From Gemmatimonadaceae bacterium (GTDB lineage: Bacteria; Gemmatimonadota; Gemmatimonadetes; Gemmatimonadales; Gemmatimonadaceae), in NCBI GenBank assembly GCA_040882285.1, contig JBBEBQ010000014.1:1-64000 (forward strand): a stretch of 64,000 nucleotides of DNA. Reading direction: 5' to 3'. The first letter of the stretch is position 1, and each line of letters opens with the position of its first letter. The notes under the pieces are model-generated. The model was not told the DNA's origin. It did not search any database and saw nothing but the letters and a program-made list of their open reading frames with translations. The position numbers were made by a program, and so were the translations under genes. This document shows, piece after piece, positions 44,276 through 51,982 of this stretch.

Positions 44276-45553
44276 CTACCCGCCCCCACCGGTGGCGCTC
44301 GGCAGGGACATGGTAAAGGTCGACCCCACTCCCTCACGGCTCTCCACCGTGAGGTCGCCAAGCATCGCTCGCGCGAGGTCGCGGCTGATCGCGAGTCCCA
44401 GACCTGTGCCTTCCATCGGGCTCGCGAGGCTCCGGCCGACCTGCGTGAACGGCGCGAAAATGGACTCGTGCTGGCCCTTGGGAATGCCTATCCCGGTATC
44501 GCTGACGCTAAGCCACACATTGTCGGTCCCGGTGCCGCAGACGATCGTGATTTCTCCGCCCTCGTCGGTGAACTTCACCGCGTTCGAGAGCAGGTTGAGC
44601 AGGATCTGCTCGACCTTCGCGCGATCGGCTCGCGCCATGAGCGCCGGTGAGCAGCGCGTCACAGTGAGACGCTGCCGCTTCCTGCCGGCCTGCGGCTGGA
44701 TCATCGTAGCGACGTCGTTGACCAGATCCTGGAGTACGATCGGCCCCGTCACGTAGGCGACCTTGCCCGCCTCGATTCTGCTGAAGTTCAGGATGTCGTT
44801 GATGATGCCGAGGAGATGCCGCTGGCTCCGCTGGATCCGGCTGAGCTGATCGTGCTGCGCTTCCGTGAGCGGCCCGCTCACACCCGCCTGCATCAGCTCC
44901 GTGTAGCCGGCAATGGCGTTGAGCGGCGTGCGAAGCTCGTGCGACATGGCGGCAAGGAAGTCGCTCTTGGACCTGTTGCCCGCCTCCGCTTCCGCGGTCC
45001 GCCGCTCGAGCTCCGCGGTCTGAGCGCGCAGCTGGTCGGTCAGCGAGCGCAGCTCGTGCGCGCGCTCCTCGGCGGCGGCTCTGGCTCCATCCTCCGCGGC
45101 GATGCGTTGCGCATCCATCAGCGCGCGCTCGTCCGCCGCGCGTCGCTGAGTCAGATCGCGCGTGACCTTGGCGAACCCGGCGATCCCGCCGCTCTGACGA
45201 TGGATGGGCGTGAGCACCACGTTCGCCCAGAAGCGCGTGCCGTCCTTGCGCACGCGCCAGCCTTCGTCTTCCGCCTTGCCCGTTTCGGCCGCGACTTCCA
45301 GCAACCGCGCGGGCTTGCCCACCGTGAGGTCTTCCTCGGTGTAAAAGGCCGAGAAGTGACGCCCGGTTATTTCCCCCGCCGTGTAGCCCTTGAGACGCGC
45401 CGCGCCCGAATTCCAGGTGAGGACGTTTCCTTTCGGATCGAGCGCGAATATCGCGTAGTCCTGCACGCTGTCGACCAGGAGACGAAGAAGATTCGCCTCG
45501 GTGCCGGCCTTCGAGTCGGCGGAAAAAGCCATGGGCGCAGTCGCGGCCTTCAC
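44276..45553 (-). CDS. PAS-domain sensor histidine kinase
   Basis: This 425-residue kinase has a PAS domain at about 28-135 (DSVQDYAIFALDPKGNVLTWNSGAARLKGYTAGEITG), a coiled coil at 140-195, then HisKA with the phospho-His in FLAAMSHELRTPLNAIAGY, and HATPase_c with ILLNLLSNAVKFTDEGGEI, DTGIGIP and GTGLGLAISRDL. There is no membrane segment, so it senses a cytoplasmic signal; FALDPKGNVLTW resembles PAS_9. No response regulator is adjacent. The promoter is divergent from the truncated GNAT gene. Confidence 0.93.
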   Translation of the reverse strand: MKAATAPMAFSADSKAGTEANLLRLLVDSVQDYAIFALDPKGNVLTWNSGAARLKGYTAGEITGRHFSAFYTEEDLTVGKPARLLEVAAETGKAEDEGWRVRKDGTRFWANVVLTPIHRQSGGIAGFAKVTRDLTQRRAADERALMDAQRIAAEDGARAAAEERAHELRSLTDQLRAQTAELERRTAEAEAGNRSKSDFLAAMSHELRTPLNAIAGYTELMQAGVSGPLTEAQHDQLSRIQRSQRHLLGIINDILNFSRIEAGKVAYVTGPIVLQDLVNDVATMIQPQAGRKRQRLTVTRCSPALMARADRAKVEQILLNLLSNAVKFTDEGGEITIVCGTGTDNVWLSVSDTGIGIPKGQHESIFAPFTQVGRSLASPMEGTGLGLAISRDLARAMLGDLTVESREGVGSTFTMSLPSATGGGG

Positions 45554-45706
45554 GGCCGCGGCCCCTCCGTCGCGCTTTCACCGGGCAAAATCATACGTAG
45601 AGGATGGCTAATCATCGCCCACGAAGATGCCAAGGGGGTGGTGACAGCTGTCACCCCGCAGGCACCGCGGGGTGGACAGTACGCGCTGGCGCGGCGATGC
45701 TTTGGT

Positions 45707-45979
45707 ATGCCTCTGACGCGCCAGGCAGTGGCGGCGGACATCGACGAGATGCACCGCGTCCGCATGGCGGTACGCGAGAACAGGCTCGTGTCGATGGTAC
45801 TGTCGCCCTCGCGCTACCTCGAGTTCCTCGAGTCGCGCGGCCGTGGGTGGGTGATCGAAGCAGATGGAGCGATCGTCGCCTTCGCCGTAGCGGATTCGCT
45901 GGATGGAAGTCTGTGGGCGCTGTTCGTCGATGCGAAAGCAGCCGCGCGTGCTCGCGGACTCGCGGGCGGGAGCGCTTGA
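45707..45979 (+). pseudogene. truncated GNAT acetyltransferase
   Basis: The 90-residue product matches the first part of a GNAT enzyme: HRVRMAVRENRLVSMVLSPSRYLEFLESRGRGWVIEADGAIVAFAVADSLDGSLWALFVDAKAAARARGL. The acetyl-CoA loop (RGxGIG) is degenerate (ARARGLAGGSA) and the C-terminal half is missing. The stop overlaps the next ATG as TGATG. It is either a decayed gene or a short stand-alone domain; the broken loop favours decay. Confidence 0.65.
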
Positions 45980-46719
45980 TGCCGCTGCAGTGGCGCGTGT
46001 TCGAGCCGTTCTCTCCGCTGCACGGACTGATCATCCTGCTCTTCGGCGGAGCGACGGCGTTGCTGATCTTCAGCGCGCGCGGAATGGCGCCGACCGGCCG
46101 CACGCGGCTCGATCGGAACCTCGGTCTGTTCATGATCGCGCTGTGGCTTGTGAGCAACGGCTGGTGGCTCCTTCCGCCCCGCTTCGACGCGGCGCGCGCC
46201 CTCCCGCTTCACGTGTGCGACGTCACCTCCCTGCTCGCGGGAATCGTCCTGCTGCTTCCGCGCAGGCCGCTGCGCGCGCTGCTGTATTTCTGGGGAATCG
46301 GCATGAGCCTGCAGGCGATCGTCACGCCGGAGATCGCGTTCGAGCCCGACACGGTCTGGTTCTGGATATTCTGGGTGAGCCATGCCGGCATCATCGCCAT
46401 CGCGATCTACGACATCGTGGCACGCGGCTACCGTCCGACGTGGCCGGACTTCAGGCTCTCGGTGCTGGCAGGGCTCGTCTATCTCGCCGTCGTCCTGGCA
46501 ATCAACATCTCGCTGGGCTTCAACTACGGCTACGTGGGCAACGCCCAGCCGGGCGAAGCGTCGATAATCGACTTTCTCGGTCCCTGGCCCCAGCGCGTCG
46601 TTCTGATGGTCGCTCTGGTGATCGGATTCATGGCCCTGTTGATGGCCCCATGGCATTTCGCCAGGAAATTCGCAAAAAGAAGTGACGAATTGGCGGCACC
46701 TGCGTCAATTAAACCGTAG
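45979..46719 (+). CDS. TIGR02206 family integral membrane protein
   Basis: This 246-residue protein has about seven hydrophobic segments. It begins MPLQWRVFEPFSPLHGLIILLFGG and has LPLHVCDVTSLLAGIVLL, YFWGIGMSLQAIVTPEI, and FNYGYVGNAQPGEASIIDFLGPWP, all characteristic of the YwaF/TIGR02206 family. The family has no assigned function. It directly follows the truncated GNAT. Confidence 0.82.
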   Translation: MPLQWRVFEPFSPLHGLIILLFGGATALLIFSARGMAPTGRTRLDRNLGLFMIALWLVSNGWWLLPPRFDAARALPLHVCDVTSLLAGIVLLLPRRPLRALLYFWGIGMSLQAIVTPEIAFEPDTVWFWIFWVSHAGIIAIAIYDIVARGYRPTWPDFRLSVLAGLVYLAVVLAINISLGFNYGYVGNAQPGEASIIDFLGPWPQRVVLMVALVIGFMALLMAPWHFARKFAKRSDELAAPASIKP

Positions 46720-46751
46720 CGGGCGGCCGCTCACGTCAGCACAGGATCGCA

Positions 46752-46988
46752 GTGGTCAAGTTCCCGGATTTCTTTTCCAGCCCGGAGCCGCGCGACGAGC
46801 GCGAGGCTGATGCCGCATCCCGGACCCAGGCCAGCGCGGCCGACGCTCTCGACACGATGCTTCATCCGCGTCCGTACCAGGCGGATCTCGATCCCGCGTT
46901 GCCGCCGCAGATCCTCCGCGGAGGTCGCGGGACGAACTTCCATCCGCAGGCCGTCGAGTCGCTGCTGCAGCTGCGGGGCCTTCGCTGA
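46752..46988 (+). CDS. possible small hypothetical protein
   Basis: The 78-residue frame starts with GTG (VVKFPDFFSSPEPRDEREADAAS) and contains a Pro/Asp/Leu-rich middle. It has no membrane segment, no signal and no recognisable family. An AGGA five bases upstream and GC-rich codon third positions allow translation, but the complementary strand has an open frame of similar quality, so coding direction is uncertain. Confidence 0.3.
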   Translation: MVKFPDFFSSPEPRDEREADAASRTQASAADALDTMLHPRPYQADLDPALPPQILRGGRGTNFHPQAVESLLQLRGLR

Positions 46989-46989
46989 G

Positions 46990-47134
46990 AAGGCAGGCCT
47001 CTCCGTAGCGCCTCGTAGAACGCCGCCACTCCCGGAAACGGCAGCCGGGTCCGCGCGTTGCCGCGCATGGCCGCGGCGCCCCGGCGCACATTTTCCGCGG
47101 CCTCCCCCAGAACATCCGCCAGCCATGTGCGCAT
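46990..47134 (-). pseudogene. App1-family (phosphatidate phosphatase-like) fragment
   Basis: The frame reads LADVLGEAAENVRRGAAAMRGNARTRLPFPGVAAFYEALRRG. The segment GNARTRLPFPGVAAFYEAL is like the part after the catalytic DxDxT loop in App1-type phosphatases. The loop itself and the downstream YVSSSPWN region are absent, and the frame soon becomes non-coding in character. It appears to be a short relic. Confidence 0.4.
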
Positions 47135-47205
47135 TAGATCCGCGGCTCTCGGAGTATTTCTTGCGGTAGCGGCGCCGACAGTCTTGTCATATCGAAAGGA
47201 GAGTC

Positions 47206-48318
47206 ATGATGCCGTCCGACGAAACGCAGCTATTGAGCCAGCTCACCACCCGACGCGCGTTCATGGCGAAGGCAGGTGCGCTCTCGCTCGTGATTCCGGG
47301 AGTGGGCGGCGCGCTGGTGGCGTGCGCGGACAAGCCCGGGCCGGAAGGCGGCGACGACGCGCAACGGGGGCAGTCGCGCGATGCGGGCGACATGCCCGGC
47401 CAAAATGCAGACAGCCGACTCGACACCGCCCTGCCCCGGGATGCGCGCTCGTCAGGTACGGGCGCCGCGACGATCGTGGGATTCCACCGGTACAGCCCGG
47501 AGCTGCCTCCGCTGCCGGCCGGCGGGCGCGTGCAGCTGCACTGGCGGGCGCGGGAGACGAACATCCGTATCTCCGACAGCACGACGGTGGCGGCGTGGAC
47601 TTTCGAGGACGAGCTGCCGGGCCCGATCGTGCACTGCCGTGTGGGCGACACAGTGGAGTTCACGCTGACCAACGACGTGGACGTGCCGCACTCGATGGAC
47701 TTTCACGCGGCCCAGATCGATCCGAAGATCGCCTTCCGGTCGGTCACCAAGGGACAGTCGGTGACGTACACGTTCAGGCCGAGATTTGCCGGAGCCTTCA
47801 TGTACCACTGCGGTACCGCCCCCGTGCTGATGCACATCGGCGCGGGGATGCACGGCGCGATAATCGTCCAGCCGCGCGAAGGACTCCCCGCCGCCCGGGA
47901 GTTCGTGCTCGTTCAGCAGGAGTTCTACCTCAAGGAAGAGGCGGCCGGAGTACGGTCCTTCGACTATCAGAAGATGCTCGTCGGGCTGCCCGATTTCGTG
48001 ACGTTCAACGGTCGGCCCAACCAATACGTCGACGCCCCGATCAGGGTGAAGGTCGGAGAGCGCGTCCGTTTCTGGGTGGTGAACGCCGGCCCCACGCATC
48101 CATGCAACTTCCACGTCGTGGGCGAGCAGTTCGACACGATGTACCTCGGCGCTCCTCCGGGCTCGCCCATCCGCGGTGTGCAGACATTTGCCGTGGCACC
48201 CGGCGGCGGCATGTGCTTCGAGCTCCTGTGCGACGTGGCGGGCGAGTTCCCCTTCGTGAACCATGGCTTCGGCCACGGACAGAAAGGCGGGATCGGGTTC
48301 CTGGTCGTCGAGTCGTAG
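47206..48318 (+). CDS. nirK: copper-containing nitrite reductase-like two-cupredoxin protein (NirK type)
   Basis: This 370-residue protein has a Tat-like signal (TTRRAFMAKAG, Arg16-Arg17) followed by a lipobox-like LVACADK (Cys40), so it may be an exported lipoprotein. Both cupredoxin domains carry NirK ligands in order: His162, Asp165 and His167 in PHSMDFHAA, His201-Cys202 in MYHCG, His210 and Met215 in MHIGAGMHG, His303 in NFHVVG and His353 in VNHGFGHG. These give type 1 and type 2 copper sites plus the catalytic Asp and His. The likely role is reduction of nitrite to NO. ATG 47209 is an equally good start. Confidence 0.86.
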   Translation: MMPSDETQLLSQLTTRRAFMAKAGALSLVIPGVGGALVACADKPGPEGGDDAQRGQSRDAGDMPGQNADSRLDTALPRDARSSGTGAATIVGFHRYSPELPPLPAGGRVQLHWRARETNIRISDSTTVAAWTFEDELPGPIVHCRVGDTVEFTLTNDVDVPHSMDFHAAQIDPKIAFRSVTKGQSVTYTFRPRFAGAFMYHCGTAPVLMHIGAGMHGAIIVQPREGLPAAREFVLVQQEFYLKEEAAGVRSFDYQKMLVGLPDFVTFNGRPNQYVDAPIRVKVGERVRFWVVNAGPTHPCNFHVVGEQFDTMYLGAPPGSPIRGVQTFAVAPGGGMCFELLCDVAGEFPFVNHGFGHGQKGGIGFLVVES

Positions 48319-48322
48319 CCGT

Positions 48323-48778
48323 TCAGTCCGTCGTCGGCAGCTTGCGCTCGGGCGCGGCCTGCGCGTTGAGCCGCCGCCGGCGCTCGGCGGCGTTGAACGT
48401 GCGCCACATGTTGTACACGAAGCCATAGGCGCCGAGCGCCCACAGCGCTCCACCGGTCGCGGTGACGGGGACCGCCTTCGCGCCGATGTGCGGGGACAGC
48501 ATAAACCCGGCGACGAGAGCGGCGAGCCCGAGGTTGGCCAGCCAGATGTGCGCGACCGCGAACGCCTTGCTGTGGATCGGGTGGCCGAAGAACCGCGGCA
48601 GCATCTGATACCCGACGCCGAAGATCATCATCACGACGAAGCCCACCAGATTCATGTGGGTGTGCGCGGGTCGGTACATCACCCACGCCGGATGAATCGC
48701 CATCGCGAGACCGAGCGTGATCCCGGCGATGAACCAGAGCAGACTCGCCCGGATGAATGCCTTGGCGAACCAGTCCAT
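48323..48778 (-). CDS. heme-copper-oxidase-like small membrane protein
   Basis: This 151-residue protein has four hydrophobic segments and two conserved His pairs: IHPAWVMYRPAHTHMNLVGFVVMMIFGVGYQMLPRFFG. The RPAHTHMNLVGF pattern is seen in truncated cytochrome-oxidase subunit I-like proteins near nitrite or nitric oxide reductases. It could bind heme. Convergent with nirK, 4 bp between stops. ATG 48778 with GGAG ten bases upstream is preferred to a longer start that runs into the tRNA gene. Function is uncertain. Confidence 0.7.
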   Translation of the reverse strand: MDWFAKAFIRASLLWFIAGITLGLAMAIHPAWVMYRPAHTHMNLVGFVVMMIFGVGYQMLPRFFGHPIHSKAFAVAHIWLANLGLAALVAGFMLSPHIGAKAVPVTATGGALWALGAYGFVYNMWRTFNAAERRRRLNAQAAPERKLPTTD

Positions 48779-48833
48779 GCTGTGCAGCTCCGGAGAAAGC
48801 GTGATCTCGCGCGACGCACGAAGGCCGAAGCAG

Positions 48834-48907
48834 CGCCCCCGGGGTGACTCGAACACCCGGCCAACAGTTTAGGAAACTGCTGCTCTATCCAACTGAGCTA
48901 CGGGGGC
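48834..48907 (-). tRNA. tRNA-Arg (anticodon CCT)
   Basis: On the minus strand a full cloverleaf can be drawn: acceptor GCCCCCG/CGGGGGC (7 bp), D arm GCTCAGTTGGATAGAGC, anticodon stem GCAGT/ACTGT with loop TTCCTAA giving anticodon CCT (reads AGG), and T arm GGGTG/CACCC with loop TTCGAGT. The discriminator base is G and CCA is not encoded. AGG is rare in such GC-rich genomes. Confidence 0.95.
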
Positions 48908-48914
48908 CGGCTAC

Positions 48915-48950
48915 GGAAACGGCTCGGGAATCCAGACCCGAGCCGCTTCC
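48915..48950 (-). terminator. GC-rich hairpin between the BON gene and tRNA-Arg
   Basis: On the minus strand AAGCGGCTCGGG and CCCGAGCCGTTT form a 12-bp stem with one G-T pair and an 8-base loop. Only a short T run follows. It lies just after the BON/SRPBCC gene and just before the tRNA, so it may end the former transcript or protect the tRNA precursor. TATATTTA at about 48950-48957 on the same strand, just before the hairpin, could also serve as a -10 box. Confidence 0.5.
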
Positions 48951-48973
48951 TAAATATACCGGTTTTTCCCCGC

Positions 48974-50215
48974 TTATGGGACGACGCTTCCCGCCTCCGC
49001 CCGCGGCTCGTCGCCGTCCGGCGGAGAAACCCGGCCGGGGATGACCTCGCGCTCGAGCGGAGGCATGTCCGCCAGCGGCGCCGCCGCGTCGCGCGCCGGA
49101 ATGCCGGTCTCCAACGCCGTCTTCATGCGGGCGAGATCGTCGATCATCCGCTGTCTCGGGTTGGAGCCGAGCAGCGACAGGACCGCGTGGCCCAGCGCGC
49201 CGGCGAGCGGATTGTACGACATCTTCAGGTCGATCCTGGTCCCGCCGTCACCCGTCGGCGCGAAGCGCACGATGCCGGCGTGGCCGATCGCGGATCCTTC
49301 CTGCGTCCGCCACGCGATGACCTCGTTCGGTACGCGCTGCGTCTCCTCGGCGACCCACTCGACCGATACTCCGGCCGGTCCCTCTATGACCCACTTCGAC
49401 CGGCCATCGCCGAGCGCCTGGACCTCGCGCACGTGCGCCATGAAGGCGGGGAAATTCTCGTAGTTGGACCAGAACTGAAACGCGCGCTCGATGGGCACCG
49501 CGACGTTGATGGTGCGCTGCACATCCACGGCGCGGCGCTTGGCGCCGACGCCGGTCAGCCTCTTGGACTCCAGGTTGGTGGCCGCGCGCGCGAGCAGGCC
49601 CGCGCCGGCGACGGTCAGCGCCGCTCCGACAGGGTCCTTTCTGCGCGCCCCGTATACCGTCAGCGCGCCGCCAGCGAGCGCGGAGAGCAGCCGGGCGGCC
49701 GGAGTCCAGTTCTTCTGCAGCAGCTCGAACCGCGCCCCTTCCCGGGATTTCCCGCCCTGCAGCGAGGGCACGTTCCCCGGAGCCTCGAACACCTCCAGAT
49801 CATGCGCGACCGACTCCACGCCGCGCGTGCCCTCGATGGCGCTCAGCACGTCGTCCAGCTCCGCTTCCAGTATCTGGCCGGTGAGGAACACGCGCCCGTC
49901 CTCGACCTCCACCGTCACGGCCCGCGGATGTGAGCAACAGCGGCCCATGCTCGAGCGCGCGCGCGCCTCGATCACCGCGTCCGACGCTCGATCGCCTTTC
50001 ACCAGCGATCCGGCTTCGGCGACGAGTCCCGACGCGCGGTGCTTGAGGTCCCGCGAAGTCGTGCCGATACCGTCGCTAACGCGGTGCGCCGCGTGTACGG
50101 CCTGATCGCGGATGAGATGCCGCCGCCTGCGACCGCGCGCCGGATCGACCAGGTACATCACCGCGAGCCCCGCTCCGAGCCCGCCCAGAAACGTCAAGTT
50201 GTCGTTTTTCTCCAC
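48974..50215 (-). CDS. BON-domain and SRPBCC-domain protein with membrane segments
   Basis: This 413-residue protein begins with a short hydrophobic glycine-rich stretch and a basic patch (YLVDPARGRRRRH). A BON domain follows (VTVEVEDGRVFLTGQILEAELDDVLSAIEGTRGVESVAHDLEVF, about residues 98-145), then a hydrophobic pair (LSALAGGALTVYGARR, VGAALTVAGAGLLARA). A coenzyme Q-binding/START-like SRPBCC domain comes next (RTINVAVPIERAFQFWSNYENFPAFMAHVREV...). Proteins of this plan are envelope-stress associated. No enzyme motif is seen. Confidence 0.82.
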   Translation of the reverse strand: MEKNDNLTFLGGLGAGLAVMYLVDPARGRRRRHLIRDQAVHAAHRVSDGIGTTSRDLKHRASGLVAEAGSLVKGDRASDAVIEARARSSMGRCCSHPRAVTVEVEDGRVFLTGQILEAELDDVLSAIEGTRGVESVAHDLEVFEAPGNVPSLQGGKSREGARFELLQKNWTPAARLLSALAGGALTVYGARRKDPVGAALTVAGAGLLARAATNLESKRLTGVGAKRRAVDVQRTINVAVPIERAFQFWSNYENFPAFMAHVREVQALGDGRSKWVIEGPAGVSVEWVAEETQRVPNEVIAWRTQEGSAIGHAGIVRFAPTGDGGTRIDLKMSYNPLAGALGHAVLSLLGSNPRQRMIDDLARMKTALETGIPARDAAAPLADMPPLEREVIPGRVSPPDGDEPRAEAGSVVP

Positions 50216-50280
50216 TGCAACCTCGCTGCATTGATGACGCCGGAATAGACGCGCAAACGAGGTGCCAGAAGCGGAGAAAA

Positions 50281-50312
50281 CAGCTGGCAGCTGGCAGCTA
50301 GCAGCTAGCAGC
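50281..50312. repeat. heptad tandem repeat after the acylphosphatase gene
   Basis: CAGCTGG, CAGCTGG, CAGCTAG, CAGCTAG and CAGCG follow each other with an exact 7-bp period (50281-50313). It lies between the start of the BON gene and the stop of the acylphosphatase gene, 10 bp after that stop. The units are near-palindromic (CAGCTG, AGCT), so the array can also fold on itself. No separate inverted arm is seen. Confidence 0.88.
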
Positions 50313-50321
50313 GAACAACAA

Positions 50322-50594
50322 CTACCGCACTTCGAATCCCTCCGGAATTTCTTCCTCGGCGATCGCGGCGAGCTCGGTCACGGATTTGACGATCGCGCCC
50401 GCGGGGCCCTGCGCCATGGCGGCCTCGAGCTGCTTCAGCGCGTCCGGTTCGCCCTTGGCCGCGATCTCGACGGTTCCCGCCCGCGTGTTCACCGCCCAGC
50501 CGTCGATCCCGAGTCTGCGGGCCTGCTGGCGGGCGAACCAGCGAAAGCCGACGCCCTGTACGCGCCCCGCTATTTCCAGGTGAATCGTTGCCAA
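50322..50594 (-). CDS. acyP: acylphosphatase
   Basis: This 90-residue enzyme hydrolyses acyl phosphates. The phosphate-binding loop with catalytic Arg is GRVQGVGFRWFARQQA, and the catalytic Asn is in GWAVNTRAGTVEIAAKG. Length is standard. It follows the hypothetical gene at 50684 across a heptad element and precedes another heptad array. Acetyl phosphate or carbamoyl phosphate may be the substrate; the physiological role is unclear in most bacteria. Confidence 0.94.
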   Translation of the reverse strand: MATIHLEIAGRVQGVGFRWFARQQARRLGIDGWAVNTRAGTVEIAAKGEPDALKQLEAAMAQGPAGAIVKSVTELAAIAEEEIPEGFEVR

Positions 50595-50638
50595 TTGAGT
50601 GTTCCGCGACGGAGCGTGGGAGAGCAGTTCGTACTTCG

Positions 50639-50686
50639 TAGTTCCTAGTCACTAGTCACTAGTGACTAGGAACTAGTAACTAGTCA
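50639..50686. repeat. heptad element with perfect 18-bp inverted repeat
   Basis: TAGTTCCTAGTCACTAGT at 50639-50656 is exactly the reverse complement of 50658-50675, with one base between them. The sequence is built of AGTCACT/AGTGACT-type heptads and continues with AACTAGTAACTAGTCACC up to the stop codon of the minus-strand gene at 50684, whose TGA is part of the repeat. The same unit occurs at 11526 and 18233. Confidence 0.93.
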
Positions 50687-51238
50687 CCGCCTCACCCCGA
50701 GCAACGCCGCCAGCACCGCCGTCAGCGCCGCCTCCTCGGTCATCCCCGGCGTTCCGTTTACGCGCACGTCGCCTGAGCGGATTCGCCGCGCGATCCCCTC
50801 GAGTATCGTCGCTACGATCTCCGGCGGTCGCTGCCGCGCGGAACCGTGTTCCGCGGTGTCCCGCTCCCAGTCGAGATCGCCCCAGGCATCCTGCGCGGCG
50901 ACGATGTTCGGGTCGCCCGTGAGAGTCGCGGCCTTCGTCCGGTCGTACTGCTCCCACTCCTCGAGAATCCACGCGCCGGTCCGTTCCTGCTCGGTGGCAT
51001 CCGGAGTCACTTCGGTCGCGGCAAACGGCGACTTCCACTCGATGGACTCGAGGACCGGTTCGCGCGGTGCGTCGTAGGTCAGCGGCTGGGAGGCCGGCTC
51101 GCGCTGCTCGGCGTGGAAGTCGTACAGATAGCGCGTGATCGGCGGCAGCTCTTCGCGCCAAGGATCGCCCGGACGCCGCACGTACGGCGGTGCCGGTCGC
51201 TTGGTTCTCGTTGGGTCGCGCTCCGAGTCTTCCGTCAT
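50684..51238 (-). CDS. hypothetical protein, charged, no recognised domain
   Basis: This 184-residue protein is soluble and highly charged (MTEDSERDPTRTKRPAPPYVRRPGDPWREELPPITRYLYDFHAEQ). It has a Trp/Glu-rich centre (GAWILEEWEQYDRTKAA, DAWGDLDWERDTAEHG) and an amphipathic C-terminal helix pair (PEIVATILEGIARRIRSGDVRV, EEAALTAVLAALLGVRR). I recognise no family. It may be an adaptor; such proteins occur upstream of pcm in related genomes, but that is recollection and unchecked. Confidence 0.6.
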   Translation of the reverse strand: MTEDSERDPTRTKRPAPPYVRRPGDPWREELPPITRYLYDFHAEQREPASQPLTYDAPREPVLESIEWKSPFAATEVTPDATEQERTGAWILEEWEQYDRTKAATLTGDPNIVAAQDAWGDLDWERDTAEHGSARQRPPEIVATILEGIARRIRSGDVRVNGTPGMTEEAALTAVLAALLGVRR

Positions 51239-51301
51239 CGCGCTCGCGGGTGATTGAAGCCCCTACAACCTATCGGGATGGCTCTTCTCTGCCAACACCG
51301 A

Positions 51302-51982
51302 TCATTCCTCCCAGCTGTGCTTGCCGACCAATGGAACGAACCGAACCGGCCCGATCTCGGTGCGCTCGAGCCGGTCGCCGCGCTTCACCATCAGATAGAG
51401 GATCTGCTCTTCGCGGTCGCCGAGCGGAATTAGCAAGCGGCCCCCTTCGGCCAGCTGCTCCAGATACGCCTGCGGAACTTCCGGCGCGGCGGCGCTCACG
51501 AGAATGGCGTCGTACGGCGCATACTGTCTCCAGCCGAGCGTGCCGTCGCCGAGGAGGAGCGATACGTTCCGCGCGCCCACCTGCTGGATGATCGCGCGCG
51601 CGCTCTCGAGCAGCGGCGCGACGCGCTCGATCGAGAATACCTGCGCCGCGAGATGCGACAGAAGGATCGTCTGATAGCCCGAGCCCGTCCCGATCTCGAG
51701 GACTTTCTCCGTCCCGGTGAGGTTCAGCAGCTCGAGATAGCGCGCGTGTATCGACGGCTGCGAGATCGTCTGGCCGTTCCCGATCGGCAGCGCGGAATCC
51801 TCATACGCGCGGTGGCGCACGGCCCGCGGCACGAAGAGATGGCGCGGAGTCTCGTCGATCGCCTTGAGCACGGCGAGGTCGCGGATGCCCTGGTCCTGCA
51901 GCTGCTCGACGAGCCGCCGGCGCGGCCCCCGAAACTCCGGCTCTACGGTTCCCGCCACCAGCTCTCCCGATCGCTCAGACAT
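51302..51982 (-). CDS. pcm: protein-L-isoaspartate O-methyltransferase
   Basis: This 226-residue SAM enzyme repairs isoaspartyl residues. Motifs: the N-terminal RHLFVPRAVRHRAYEDSALPIGNGQTISQPSIHARYLELL, motif I VLEIGTGSGYQTILLSHLA, and the late GGRLLIPLGDREEQILYLMVKRGD. ATG 51982 overlaps surE by 40 bp. The surE-pcm pairing is a conserved stress-related operon, as in gamma-proteobacteria before rpoS. Confidence 0.95.
   Translation of the reverse strand: MSERSGELVAGTVEPEFRGPRRRLVEQLQDQGIRDLAVLKAIDETPRHLFVPRAVRHRAYEDSALPIGNGQTISQPSIHARYLELLNLTGTEKVLEIGTGSGYQTILLSHLAAQVFSIERVAPLLESARAIIQQVGARNVSLLLGDGTLGWRQYAPYDAILVSAAAPEVPQAYLEQLAEGGRLLIPLGDREEQILYLMVKRGDRLERTEIGPVRFVPLVGKHSWEE

Larger units (their letters stand above)
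46720..47205. other. 486-bp region with gene debris and one small open frame
   Basis: Two weak signals occur. On the plus strand a GTG-started 78-residue frame (46752-46988, AGGA five bases upstream) has typical high-GC third positions but no recognised family. On the minus strand 47134-46990 encodes an App1-like fragment. The last 40 bp hold the leader of the nirK gene with AAGGAG. A promoter for nirK is expected here; TCTTGTCATATCG near 47181-47193 is AT-richer, but no clear boxes stand out. Confidence 0.4.

Noticed and set aside
44508-45581. 357-residue frame over the PAS kinase
   Set aside because: Same strand, different frame; Arg/Gly-rich shadow. The kinase frame has all H, N, G1 and G2 boxes.
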